Positions 26,826-34,735 of a stretch of 46,184 nt of DNA are shown here, piece after piece. Under the pieces are notes generated by a model that was given only the letters and a program-made list of their open reading frames with translations, was not told the DNA's origin and made no database searches. The translations under genes were made by a program, and so were the position numbers. The DNA is from Tateyamaria pelophila (GTDB taxonomy: Bacteria > Pseudomonadota > Alphaproteobacteria > Rhodobacterales > Rhodobacteraceae): the NCBI RefSeq assembly GCF_019966495.1, contig NZ_JAIMIA010000030.1, forward strand, positions 1 through 46,184, in the 5' to 3' direction. Position 1 is the first letter of the stretch; each line of letters begins with the position of its first letter.

Positions 26826-27071
26826 GTGTACAATAAACTTCCCGCTTTCATTTGCGTTTTGGCGATCATCTCTTTGTCGGCATGTACGGGCGCGACAGTC
26901 AGAAGTGCAGCACGTTCGCAAAATCAAGCATATCAGGCTCAAGAGGCTGTTTCGGCGCAGCGCCTTGAATTTGTTGAAAAATATCAGAAATGCGTCGCAG
27001 ATGCAGGCCCGGATACGCAAAAGGTGGAAGCCTGCGATGTTTATCTCCGAAGCGCCGAGGCCCTGTCTTGA
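26826..27071 (+). CDS. Small lipoprotein
   Basis: 81 residues from GTG 26826, with AGGA eight bases upstream. The N-terminus VYNKLPAFICVLAIISLSAC is a lipoprotein signal with lipobox LSAC; the acylated cysteine is at about residue 20. The mature part is short, helical and glutamine-rich, with two more cysteines (in YQKCVAD and VEACDVY) that could form a disulfide. An upstream ATG at 26763 would add 21 polar residues before the signal and is less likely. Convergent with the DUF6505 gene, 27 bases apart. Role unknown. Confidence 0.65.
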   Translation: MYNKLPAFICVLAIISLSACTGATVRSAARSQNQAYQAQEAVSAQRLEFVEKYQKCVADAGPDTQKVEACDVYLRSAEALS

Positions 27072-27098
27072 GCCGTGATTGAATATCGCTTTTGAAAC

Positions 27099-27593
27099 CT
27101 AGTGGTGGTGGCCGTCCTCGTCCAGCGCGCCGTGAATGGCAAATTGATCCAATCCGGCGTCGCGGGGCTCCACGATCCGATAGCTTTCCTTGACGCCAGC
27201 GTCGGTCAATTCGCGCGATACCAGCAATAGCGTATTGGGATGCTGGCCGTCACAAATGTCGACCATATGCATCAACTCATCGCGGGCCACAGCTTTCGCG
27301 TCCTGGATCGAAGGCGCGCCGTAGACATCGACGAAATGTTGGGCAAGCGCGTTGGTCAGTGCGTCCAACTCCGACGGCTCGACTTGTGTCACAGCCACCA
27401 CGGACACGCGGCCAAAGGTCTCGATCCCCAACCAGCCGTTGGAGAAGGCTTGCCGGGCCTTGCCCGTCAGATCCGCCTCTGACCAGTTCGAGAATTCAAA
27501 CCCGCCCGACAGGCACCACTCCCCGGTCCGGGCCGGCGAATGAAAAATGTTCATGTCGCTTTCGTCAAAATGGATTGCGCGCGCCAGCATCAT
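27099..27593 (-). CDS. DUF6505-family protein
   Basis: 164 residues, cytoplasmic, ending in an acidic and His-rich tail (Glu-Asp-Gly-His-His-His). I recall this as a family found next to Mrp and the biotin-ligase-like protein in Rhodobacterales; the function is unknown. The GGAGGG site precedes a double ATG; I use the first. Four bases after the stop of the biotin-ligase-like gene, so fourth in the operon DUF6494, Mrp, ligase-like, DUF6505. The terminal histidines could bind metal. Confidence 0.75.
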   Translation of the reverse strand: MMLARAIHFDESDMNIFHSPARTGEWCLSGGFEFSNWSEADLTGKARQAFSNGWLGIETFGRVSVVAVTQVEPSELDALTNALAQHFVDVYGAPSIQDAKAVARDELMHMVDICDGQHPNTLLLVSRELTDAGVKESYRIVEPRDAGLDQFAIHGALDEDGHHH

Positions 27594-27597
27594 GTTT

Positions 27598-28299
27598 TCA
27601 GCCCTCCAGCATTTTGGTGAGTGGGATCAGATGCGTTACGGCTCCGTCCCGCAGCAGCATCCCGAAATTTTCGTCTATGCCCAGAAATGTCCCGCGGGTT
27701 CCGCGTATCTCGATCTCTTCCCCGATGCCGTGCGCCAGTCCACGCCATTCTTTGTGCAATGGTGCGGCGCCGTCTTCGAGCCAGGTGTTTAAACCGACCA
27801 ATGTGTGTTTCACCCAGGCCTCGAGCAGCGCGACCGCATCCACATCAGCGCAGCCTTCGGCATAGAGCGCGGTTTGATCAGGCATTTCACCGGTGTCGTC
27901 GGATGCAGGCCAGAGCGGCACTTCCAGCCCGATCACCAGCCAGTTCGGCTCTTCCTTCGGGTCGGATCCGGATGCGGCGGCCCGCAAATGCCCGCAGGAG
28001 GCTCCATTGACCCGGATGCCTCCGGCCCAGTCCAGATGTACCGCAACCTCTGGCGGTGCGAGCGCGCCAAGGGCGTTTTGAAACCCGACCCCGCACAGCG
28101 GCAGCATCGTCATCGAATCCTCAAGGATCACGTCCGGCGCAAACACTATTGCAGCCCGCAGCGTATCCGCACCCAGATTGTGGACAACAAGCCCCGCATC
28201 GCAACCGCGCACCGCCTCCACGCAGGCTTTGTCAAACGGGTCGATCCGGCCGTCAACCGCCAGCCCGTCAAAGAGGGGAGGGAAGGTCGGTTTCGTCAT
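27598..28299 (-). CDS. Biotin/lipoate ligase-fold protein with DUF4444 C-terminus
   Basis: 233 residues. The central part follows the biotin-protein-ligase fold: HLDWAGGIRVNGASCGHL stands where BirA has the KWPNDIxxNxKKxxGIL segment, followed by NWLVIGLEVPLW for the WVVIGIGINV strand. The C-terminal 50 residues (EIRGTRGTFLGIDENFGMLL) resemble the SH3-like cap (DUF4444). The GRGRRGR loop that holds biotinyl-AMP is missing, and the catalytic lysine of KWPND is replaced, so ligase activity is doubtful. Its ATG overlaps the Mrp stop as ATGA. Position between Mrp and DUF6505 beside the formate dehydrogenase cluster suggests a part in Fe-S or cofactor delivery, as inference. Confidence 0.8.
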   Translation of the reverse strand: MTKPTFPPLFDGLAVDGRIDPFDKACVEAVRGCDAGLVVHNLGADTLRAAIVFAPDVILEDSMTMLPLCGVGFQNALGALAPPEVAVHLDWAGGIRVNGASCGHLRAAASGSDPKEEPNWLVIGLEVPLWPASDDTGEMPDQTALYAEGCADVDAVALLEAWVKHTLVGLNTWLEDGAAPLHKEWRGLAHGIGEEIEIRGTRGTFLGIDENFGMLLRDGAVTHLIPLTKMLEG

Positions 28300-29354
28300 C
28301 CTCCTTTTCCGACCTTGATCAATGCTCTGGCCACGTCCCGAAACGCCTGCGCCTGCGGCGAGCCCGGTTTCGACACCACGATCGGCGCGCCTGCGTCGGC
28401 TGCCACGCGGATATCCAGATGCAGCGGGATTTCAGCCAAGAGCGGCACGCCCAGTTTTTCCGCCTCTGCCTTGACGCCGCCATGGCCAAAGAGGTGTTCT
28501 TCGTGCCCGCAATTGGAGCAGATATGCGTGCTCATATTCTCGATCATGCCAATGACGGGCGTACCCATCTGGTTGAACATGTCGATGCCTTTGCGCGCAT
28601 CCAGCAAGGCAACATCCTGTGGCGTCGAAACAATGACTGCCCCATCCAGATGCGCCTTTTGCGCCAATGTCATCTGCACGTCACCCGTGCCGGGCGGCAG
28701 ATCGACGATCAGCACGTCCAGCGCGCCCCACTGCACCTGCGTCAGCATCTGTTGCAGCGCACCCATCAGCATCGGCCCGCGCCAGACCACCGCTTGATCC
28801 TCATTGGTCATCAAACCGATCGACATCATCGTCACCCCGTAGTTGCGCAGGGGCAGGATGATCTTGCCATCGGGGCTTTGCGGGCGGCCCGACACACCCA
28901 GCATGCGCGGCTGAGACGGTCCGTAGACATCCGCATCCAGCATGCCCACACGGCGTCCTTCGGCCGCCAGCGCACAGGCCAGATTGGCTGCCACAGTGGA
29001 TTTACCCACACCGCCCTTGCCCGACGCCACTGCGATGATGCGGTCGATGCCGGGCACTTTTTCCGGGCCTTTGGCTTCCGCGGCCCGGCCCAGCTTGAGA
29101 TCCGGCGGCGGCGCCTTTTGGCTGTGCGCCGTCATGATGATCGTTACCGACACAGCCCCCAAAGCGGTCAGTTTTTCCTCTGCCTCCGCTTTGGCCGCCA
29201 TGAACGGATCGGGTTGATCCACCTCCATCACAAAGCGCACCGCGCCGTCTTCCACGTTCAGCGCACGGACCAATCCAGCCTCGACCAGATCAACGCCGGA
29301 GGGCGCTTTGACATCTCTCAGACAGGCGAGAACGGCGTCTCGGGAAACAGACAC
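28296..29354 (-). CDS. mrp: Mrp/NBP35-family Fe-S carrier ATPase
   Basis: 352 residues. An N-terminal MIP18/DUF59-like domain (1-90) precedes a deviant Walker A P-loop, SGKGGVGKSTVAANLA, near residue 115, then LDADVYGPSQPRMLG and the LIVDLPPGTGD Walker B region. A CxxC, CSNCGHEEHLFG, near 275 is the pair that bridges an Fe-S cluster between two subunits in ApbC/NBP35. These proteins carry [4Fe-4S] clusters to target enzymes. The GTG start directly follows the TAG of the DUF6494 gene. Next to the poly-ferredoxin and formate dehydrogenase genes, both cluster-rich, it may supply them. Confidence 0.93.
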   Translation of the reverse strand: MSVSRDAVLACLRDVKAPSGVDLVEAGLVRALNVEDGAVRFVMEVDQPDPFMAAKAEAEEKLTALGAVSVTIIMTAHSQKAPPPDLKLGRAAEAKGPEKVPGIDRIIAVASGKGGVGKSTVAANLACALAAEGRRVGMLDADVYGPSQPRMLGVSGRPQSPDGKIILPLRNYGVTMMSIGLMTNEDQAVVWRGPMLMGALQQMLTQVQWGALDVLIVDLPPGTGDVQMTLAQKAHLDGAVIVSTPQDVALLDARKGIDMFNQMGTPVIGMIENMSTHICSNCGHEEHLFGHGGVKAEAEKLGVPLLAEIPLHLDIRVAADAGAPIVVSKPGSPQAQAFRDVARALIKVGKGG

Positions 29355-29546
29355 CTATGCGCCTTCGATCTTGCCGGTCACGACATGTTCCAGCGCGATC
29401 CCGTCGATGGTCAGCACCACTTTGGCCTCATAGCTTTTTCCGGCTGTGTCGCCCGCGTTGCGCATCGCGTCTTCGATGGCCTGCTGGGAGGTCACGCCCA
29501 CCTGCTTTAGAAATTTGCGCATCGACATGTTGAAATCTTCGCTCAT
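29355..29546 (-). CDS. DUF6494-family small protein
   Basis: 63 residues, ATG at 29546 with GGGAA upstream. Helical N-terminus (MSMRKFLKQVGVTSQQAIEDAMRNA) and a two-strand C-terminal part ending VVTGKIEGA. I recognise it as the small DUF6494 protein that precedes Mrp in Rhodobacterales. No catalytic residue visible. Its TAG touches the GTG of mrp, so the two are translationally coupled and this is the first gene of the four-gene operon. Divergent from the TupA-cytochrome gene, 94 bases away. Confidence 0.75.
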   Translation of the reverse strand: MSEDFNMSMRKFLKQVGVTSQQAIEDAMRNAGDTAGKSYEAKVVLTIDGIALEHVVTGKIEGA

Positions 29547-29640
29547 GGTGACGTTTCCCGGTTTGCTGAAATGTTGACGTCGGCACCCTAGCGCCCCTAG
29601 GCTGACGTGCAACCTGACAAACGAGGCTGAAGGGTTCGTA

Positions 29641-30366
29641 ATGCTGAGAATATTGGTTGTCCTCGCGTTGTTGCTGGCCAAACCTGTCGTGGCACAGGAC
29701 AGGGCATTTGTGTTGCAGGCTCCCGCTACACTGGTTGAAACTGGATTTCTGAAGCATCTTCTGCCCCGGTTCTCGCTCAAGACCGGTATTCGGATTTCCG
29801 TGTCTGCGCAAACCGGCGATGCGAGGCTTGGGGACGATGGCACGCCTGTGTTCCAGCAAGGCGATACCGTATGGCGCTTTGCCAGTTCCGGCGACGCGGA
29901 CGCGAATGTGTTCGAAGCGTGGCTGTTGTCGGACGTCGGCAAGCGCACGATCGAGGCCTATGCGCCGAACGGCAACGCGCTGTTCAGTTCCGATGTGACC
30001 GAAACCGTTGTGATCGCCACGGTCGCGTCGAGCGGCGATCTGGCGCTTGGCGAGGAAACCAGTCTCACGCAATGCGGACGCTGTCATGTGGTCAATGAAA
30101 CCAACCGCATGAACGCCATCGGTTCGACTCCTTCTTTCGCTCTGATGCGAACATTTCCCGACTGGCAGGCACGGTTCGAGACGTTTTTCATGCTCAGGCC
30201 CCACGCGGCCTTTACGCAGGTTATCGACGTCACCGAACCCTTTCCCGAACACCTCCCGTCTCCCATCGTCCCAATCGAAGTCACGGTGGAGGAGGTCGAG
30301 GCGATCACCGCCTATGTCGGATCGATTGCGCCAGCGAACCTGGGATCGCCAATCCAAATTCAGTGA
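29641..30366 (+). CDS. TupA-like remnant domain fused to cytochrome c
   Basis: 241 residues with a signal peptide (1-18). Residues 23-65 align by eye with the N-terminus of TupA encoded in this window (TupA 22-64): both run strand, SG or TG, FLKHLLPRF or LSDVLLPVI, KTGI or DTGL, then TGDARLG or TGQALRLG. Residues 88-116 (ANVFEAWLLSDVGKRTIEAY, NGNALF) match TupA's C-terminal helix EDWLTSPKAEALINGY and its SLF end. The roughly 140 residues in between are missing, so only the two edges of one lobe remain. A c-type heme motif CGRCH follows at 145-149; Met ligand candidates are Met157, Met169 or Met184. Secreted to the periplasm. Stop overlaps the convergent poly-ferredoxin gene by 7 bases. Likely an electron acceptor or assembly part of the formate dehydrogenase system. 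Confidence 0.85.
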   Translation: MLRILVVLALLLAKPVVAQDRAFVLQAPATLVETGFLKHLLPRFSLKTGIRISVSAQTGDARLGDDGTPVFQQGDTVWRFASSGDADANVFEAWLLSDVGKRTIEAYAPNGNALFSSDVTETVVIATVASSGDLALGEETSLTQCGRCHVVNETNRMNAIGSTPSFALMRTFPDWQARFETFFMLRPHAAFTQVIDVTEPFPEHLPSPIVPIEVTVEEVEAITAYVGSIAPANLGSPIQIQ

Positions 30367-32306
30367 TCCTTGCGTTTGCTGAAATAGTCGTCACTGGTGC
30401 GCACCCGAGGCCGCTCACCACCCTGGAACGGGTTGTCCGTTGAGTGAAACTGCGCCTGAATGCGGCAGTTTTCGCACATCTGGATCATTTTGGCCGCGTC
30501 GGACGTGGCGAACATCGCGTGTTTTCCAGCCAGTTTTTCGGTGATCTTTGCGATGGTGGACTTCGATCCAAACAAGCTACCGCATTCGATACAGGCAAAG
30601 GGCTCTTCTTCATACAGAACACGCTGGGTGAACGCGGCGCCGGTCAGATCCATCTGCGGTTTCAACGTGATCGCCTGTTCCGGGCAAATGTTGCTGCACA
30701 ACCCGCATTGCAGGCAAGCATCTTCCTGAAACCGAAGTTGCGGCAGATCCGAATTGTCGCCCAATGCGCCGGACGGGCAAAGAGAGACGCAGGACAGGCA
30801 CAAAGTGCAGGCATCGGTATCAACCAAAACGGCACCGTATGGCGCGCCTGTCGGCAAATCCGTGATGGACAATTCGGGTTGCAGAGCCTTTGCGGCCAGT
30901 CGGGCCACCTGCCGTCGCGATCCCATGGGCAGGATCGGGGCGCAGTTCAGCGGCGTCACGACAAGTTCCGACAGCGCTTCGCACAACGCGTCCGGGTCGG
31001 CCACGTGCAACAGTCGCACCACATCAGCGCCTGCCAACGCCCGCGCCAGTTCTGCTTGCCCCTCCAGTACCTCAAGTTCGGTCTTGGGTGACATCAGCAC
31101 ATTGACATGCTCAAACCCGCAGGCAAGCGCGGCGACCATTTCAGCATGACCAAAGCCCGAAAGAGCATCGACTTCCAGCGGGATGACATGCCCGGGCAAT
31201 CCCCGCCCGAACCGGGCGCCAAGTGAAATCATTTCCAGCCCGTAACCGGCGTCATGCACCAGCAAGTGCGCGTTCGTCCCGTCGGCATTGCGATATGTGG
31301 TTGCAAGAGTCGTCAACCTTCGAAAGATCGCATCGACAGGCGGCGCGTCATAGCTGATCGCCCCTGACGGGCAAACCGCGGAACACGATCCGCAACCGGC
31401 GCAGATCATCGGATCCACCGCCACATGTTCGCCCGCCGATGAAATCGCCCCGGTTGGGCACACATTCAGACAGTTCGAGCAAGCTGGCTGTTCCGCGCGA
31501 CTGTGGGCGCAGAGCGACTCCTCCAGCCGGACATAAAGCGGTTTTTCGAATGTGCCGACCATGTGCGATGCGTCGAACACTGCCTTGGCGATGGAGGGCG
31601 GGTGAGTAGGGTCCGCGCGCAGATATCCTTCGCGTTTGTCCGGGGCAGGGACCAAGGGAGTGCGCCCACTCAGATCCAGAATGATATCGCAGTTGGATAC
31701 AGCACCATCCTGAGGCGCGCCAAGTGTGAATGCCCCGCGTCCTCCCGGCACGATCTGTTGCAACCCGTTGAACTTGACGGTGAAGTCGCCGAGCGCGCCA
31801 TTGACCGTACGGATCGTTCCAAGGACGCAATCGAACCGGCGGTCCGCCGGGATCAGGTCTGCATCCTCCACCAGAACAGTGACCGCCAGAACGCCACATA
31901 GGTCAGCCGCGGCCTGAATCGCGGCGACGCCCCCGATAATCAGACATGTCCCCTCGGACACCACATCAACTGCTTTTCCAAGCGGCAGGGACAGCGCCGC
32001 TTCGGCCGCCAGAGCACTCATTTTCGCGGTCGGATTGCCTTCGCCCCATCCAGCGCGGTCGCGCAGGTCGACAAAGCCGGGGGCGTCCGCGCCGATCTCG
32101 TCTGCCAGATCTTCAAATATTTGTCGTTCTTGCTGACAGGCGACGATTGCGTCGCCTTGCGCCAATTCCTTGGCAGCAGCGCCGATTTGCACGGTGCATA
32201 AGCTACTGTAAACCTTGGAACATTCCAGTCCGCTGGCATTTGATATGGCATCTGTGTCCACGTTCTGACTGCCCGCACAGTCGCACACTATCAGCTTTTT
32301 TGCCAT
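30360..32306 (-). CDS. Poly-[4Fe-4S] ferredoxin-type protein linked to formate dehydrogenase
   Basis: 648 residues, cytoplasmic. Cysteine motifs in order: an N-terminal Cys-rich segment (8, 10, 29, 37, 57) like HdrA-type proteins; CxxCxxxCP at 276-283; CxxCxxCxxxCP at 302-312, 500-510 and 531-541; and two CxxC pairs at 572-575 and 611-614 resembling a rubredoxin or zinc-ribbon knuckle. That gives three full [4Fe-4S] sites plus one with three cysteines (Cys266 may complete it). The ATG has a strong GGGGGG site. In roseobacters this protein goes with formate dehydrogenase; it probably feeds or takes electrons in the cytoplasm. Divergent from the DUF3305 gene with a 318-base regulatory gap. Confidence 0.85.
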   Translation of the reverse strand: MAKKLIVCDCAGSQNVDTDAISNASGLECSKVYSSLCTVQIGAAAKELAQGDAIVACQQERQIFEDLADEIGADAPGFVDLRDRAGWGEGNPTAKMSALAAEAALSLPLGKAVDVVSEGTCLIIGGVAAIQAAADLCGVLAVTVLVEDADLIPADRRFDCVLGTIRTVNGALGDFTVKFNGLQQIVPGGRGAFTLGAPQDGAVSNCDIILDLSGRTPLVPAPDKREGYLRADPTHPPSIAKAVFDASHMVGTFEKPLYVRLEESLCAHSRAEQPACSNCLNVCPTGAISSAGEHVAVDPMICAGCGSCSAVCPSGAISYDAPPVDAIFRRLTTLATTYRNADGTNAHLLVHDAGYGLEMISLGARFGRGLPGHVIPLEVDALSGFGHAEMVAALACGFEHVNVLMSPKTELEVLEGQAELARALAGADVVRLLHVADPDALCEALSELVVTPLNCAPILPMGSRRQVARLAAKALQPELSITDLPTGAPYGAVLVDTDACTLCLSCVSLCPSGALGDNSDLPQLRFQEDACLQCGLCSNICPEQAITLKPQMDLTGAAFTQRVLYEEEPFACIECGSLFGSKSTIAKITEKLAGKHAMFATSDAAKMIQMCENCRIQAQFHSTDNPFQGGERPRVRTSDDYFSKRKDH

Positions 32307-32409
32307 TTTCGCCCCCCTTCACCGGCCAGAAATGGCGGTGCGCCCGAAGGCTAGACGGGTTTGACGCCGGTGGTAAACCACATTTATTTCACCAAGGAGA
32401 CCGGGGCGC

Positions 32410-32428
32410 ATTTTTGCATGGCAAAAAT
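32410..32428. promoter_or_regulatory. Palindrome, likely regulator site
   Basis: ATTTTTGC-ATG-GCAAAAAT is a perfect inverted repeat of 8 bp arms with a 3-base spacer. A second half site with the same ATTTTTGCAT core occurs at 32526-32535. Candidate binding site for a regulator of the formate dehydrogenase genes (identity unknown). Confidence 0.45.
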
Positions 32429-32530
32429 CAAGAATACTTTCTCGTTTTTTAAAAGATCCAAATGGCGTAACGGCCTAAAGTGCGTTGACCGAATGACACA
32501 TTTGTGGCACCCACCGGCCAGATCAATTTT

Positions 32531-32548
32531 TGCATACCAGTGCATACC
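32531..32548. repeat. TGCATACC direct repeat
   Basis: TGCATACC occurs at 32531-32538 and again at 32541-32548, 10 bp apart, one helical turn. Tandem sites like this are typical for activators binding upstream of a promoter. About 77 bases before the DUF3305 start. Confidence 0.4.
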
Positions 32549-32624
32549 GCACAGAAAGTTCTTTGAGAACGTCGATGAATCAGACCATAATCGCGATAGC
32601 CAAAGATATGAAACCGGGAACACG

Positions 32625-33185
32625 TTGAGTATCCAAGACAAGAAATCCGCTTCAATCCCGTTGGGAATTGTGATCCGCAGAGTGCCTGGCGTGACGCGTT
32701 GGGCCACTTATGTATGGAAGGCAATTGCCGTTCTTCCCGGCGCGGGGTCAGCGGATTGGAAAGAAATGCGGCGCGATGGCGATGCGGTCGAGTACCATGC
32801 CGCGACACTGCCACTGGAACTGTTTCGCACCGATACGGAAGCTTATTTGCACGGGCTGTCTGCCAAGGTGCCCTCCATTTATGTGGTAATGCGCCCATCC
32901 GAGAGCGATGAGCCGCTGGATATGGTTTTGGTCACCGCCTCGCCCTATGAAGCACAGGACTACACCGATACCGGGGAGGAACTGGTCGAGAAAGTTCCGA
33001 TGCCCGATGGTCTGATCGCCTGGATCCGCGAGTTCGTCGAATTGCATCACGAGGATGAGGTGTTCGTCAAACGCCGCCGCGATAAGGCCCGCGTGGATCG
33101 CAAGGAAGACGGGATCGGCGATGCACGGATTCGTCAGGTGGCCGATGTCTACCGCGCCCCCGGTGCAAAAGAGACGGTCCATTGA
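32625..33185 (+). CDS. DUF3305 protein, formate dehydrogenase cluster
   Basis: 186 residues from TTG 32625, with GGGAA upstream. The frame is open 88 codons further back, but the conserved part starts at IPLGIVIRRVPGVTRW. Then WKAIAVLPGAG, ATLPLELFRTDTEAYLHGL and SIYVVMRP follow the DUF3305 pattern. Cytoplasmic, no catalytic motif. The family is known only from formate dehydrogenase clusters and the function is not known; maturation or assembly is the usual guess. Its TGA overlaps the DUF3306 start. Confidence 0.85.
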   Translation: MSIQDKKSASIPLGIVIRRVPGVTRWATYVWKAIAVLPGAGSADWKEMRRDGDAVEYHAATLPLELFRTDTEAYLHGLSAKVPSIYVVMRPSESDEPLDMVLVTASPYEAQDYTDTGEELVEKVPMPDGLIAWIREFVELHHEDEVFVKRRRDKARVDRKEDGIGDARIRQVADVYRAPGAKETVH

Positions 33186-33775
33186 CCGCCCGCGAAGATT
33201 TCTGGGCCCGTCGCAGGGCAGGGGTCGCCGCGGAGGCGGAGGCCGAACGGGCCGCTCAAGAGGCGGAGAAGATACACAAAGACCATGCGGTCTTTGAGGG
33301 AATGGACGAGGCGGAGATGTTGGCCGCCCTTGATCTGCCGGATCCCGATACGCTGAAGCAAGGCGATGACTTCTCTGTCTTCATGGCCAAGGCCGTACCG
33401 GATCAGCTTCGCCGCCGGGCGTTGCGGATGCTGTGGCGATCAAATCCGGTTTTGGCCAATGTGGATATGCTGGTCGATTACGGTGACGATTTCACCGACG
33501 CGGCGATGGCAGTCGAGAATATCCAGACCGCCTATCAGGTCGGCAAAGGCATGATGAAACATGTCGAGGAAATGGCCCGTCAGGCCGAAGAACGTGCCAA
33601 TCCACCGGCACCTGATGACGCGATCGAAGACACGGACACAGACAGCAATGTCGCCGAAGCGCCGGAGCGGGATCCGCAGCCAGAGGTCGTCAAGACCGTC
33701 GAGGATCCAGAAGGCGAAACATATGCCTCAGTCGTGCCGCGCCGCATGAAATTCAGCATCGAGGAACCCGCGTGA
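33182..33775 (+). CDS. DUF3306 protein, formate dehydrogenase cluster
   Basis: 197 residues, TTG start overlapping the previous stop as TTGA. The N-terminal 45 residues are a charged helix (DFWARRRAGVAAEAEAERAA), followed by the family core DFSVFMAKAVPDQLRRRALR, MLWRSNPVLANVDMLVDYGDD and FTDAA, then a low-complexity acidic, Pro-rich tail. No enzyme motif. Partner of DUF3305 in nearly every cluster that I recall; a scaffolding role during Fdh assembly is plausible. GTGA overlap with the TorD-like chaperone gene downstream. Confidence 0.85.
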   Translation: MTAREDFWARRRAGVAAEAEAERAAQEAEKIHKDHAVFEGMDEAEMLAALDLPDPDTLKQGDDFSVFMAKAVPDQLRRRALRMLWRSNPVLANVDMLVDYGDDFTDAAMAVENIQTAYQVGKGMMKHVEEMARQAEERANPPAPDDAIEDTDTDSNVAEAPERDPQPEVVKTVEDPEGETYASVVPRRMKFSIEEPA

Positions 33776-34377
33776 ACGCCGCCGAAGATATGACCATTGC
33801 CACTGAAGACCGACTGCGTGCGGACCTCTATAACTTTCTGGGGCTGATGTTGTCCGGTCCGCCGGATCAGATGCTGCTGGACCAATGTGCACATCTGACA
33901 GGGGATGACAGCGAGATGGGCCAGGCGATCGCAGGTCTGGCACGCGTGGCAAAGGCCAGCAAGCCGCGCAGCGTCGAAAGCGAGTTTAACGCGCTTTTCA
34001 TCGGATTGGGTCGGGGCGAGTTGCTGCCTTATGCCAGCTATTACCTGACCGGTTTTCTCAATGAAAAACCGTTGGCGGCGTTGCGATCGGATATGGCGGC
34101 ACGCGCGATGACCCGCGCCCCGAACGTATACGAACCCGAAGACAACATCGCATCGCTCATGGAAATGATGGCGGGCATGATTGTCGGCCGCTTTGGCAAG
34201 CCCGCAACGCTGGACGACCAGAAGATGTTTTTCAACAAGCACATCGCGCCATGGGCCGGACATTTCTTTTCCGATCTTGAGGCCGCCAAGAACTCGATCC
34301 TTTACGCATCATTGGGCGCAGTGGGGCGTGCATTCATGAATATTGAACGCGAAGCTTTTCGAATGACCGCCCGCTAG
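33772..34377 (+). CDS. TorD/DmsD-type chaperone
   Basis: 201 residues, all-helical, GTG start at 33772 overlapping the DUF3306 stop. The family signature is ESEFNALFIGLGRGELLPYA followed by SYYLTG, i.e. E(Y/F)xxLF plus a downstream P-Y-x-S-x-Y. Redox-enzyme maturation chaperones of this kind bind the Tat signal of a molybdo- or tungstoenzyme and hold it until the cofactor is inserted. FdhA, three genes downstream, has such a signal. The nearby 62-residue Tat peptide may also be its client. Confidence 0.9.
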   Translation: MNAAEDMTIATEDRLRADLYNFLGLMLSGPPDQMLLDQCAHLTGDDSEMGQAIAGLARVAKASKPRSVESEFNALFIGLGRGELLPYASYYLTGFLNEKPLAALRSDMAARAMTRAPNVYEPEDNIASLMEMMAGMIVGRFGKPATLDDQKMFFNKHIAPWAGHFFSDLEAAKNSILYASLGAVGRAFMNIEREAFRMTAR

Positions 34378-34433
34378 GGCGATCACAAAATCACCGGTGG
34401 GGATGCCTGCCACAACCAGGAGGGAGACATCCC

Positions 34434-34622
34434 ATGACCAAGGAAACCGATGGCACAAATCGCCGCGACTTTCTGAAATTGGCCGGAACCACCGCGCCGG
34501 TTGCCGCTGTGGCCATTGCCGCTGGCACGACGCAGGCTGAAGCACAGCCTGTGGATCTGGCATCAGAGAAGATGCAGGATACGGCGCATACTCGCGCTTA
34601 TCTCGACAGCGCCCGCTTTTAG
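34434..34622 (+). CDS. Small twin-arginine peptide, formate dehydrogenase region
   Basis: 62 residues. The N-terminus carries a twin-arginine signal, NRRDFLKLAG, and a hydrophobic stretch up to about residue 38, then only about 24 mature residues. Family of formate dehydrogenase region Tat targets (TIGR02811). AGGAGGGAG lies just before the ATG. Role unknown: either a small exported subunit or a decoy/chaperone partner for FdhA export. It lies between the chaperone and fdhA, 113 bases before fdhA. Confidence 0.85.
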   Translation: MTKETDGTNRRDFLKLAGTTAPVAAVAIAAGTTQAEAQPVDLASEKMQDTAHTRAYLDSARF

Positions 34623-34735
34623 GACGCTTTTCTATCGACCCATGGACGACTGGTTGCGTGACGCCCGACTGTCCTTGGTAGCAAAAAAGCCAAGCGAGCA
34701 GGGGGTTGTCCCGAGCGAGCAAGGGAGGAACGAAG

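Larger units (their letters stand above)
32307..32624. promoter_or_regulatory. Divergent control region of the formate dehydrogenase genes
   Basis: 318 bases without a gene between the leftward poly-ferredoxin and the rightward maturation operon. It is AT-richer than its surroundings, contains the 19-base palindrome at 32410-32428, the TGCATACC direct repeat at 32531-32548 and several T-runs, and is where promoters for both arms must lie. The exact -35/-10 boxes are not clear. Confidence 0.55.

Noticed and set aside
32361-32624. N-terminal extension of the DUF3305 protein
   Set aside because: The frame is open but the sequence is AT-rich, carries a palindrome and repeats typical of a control region, and lacks family similarity.
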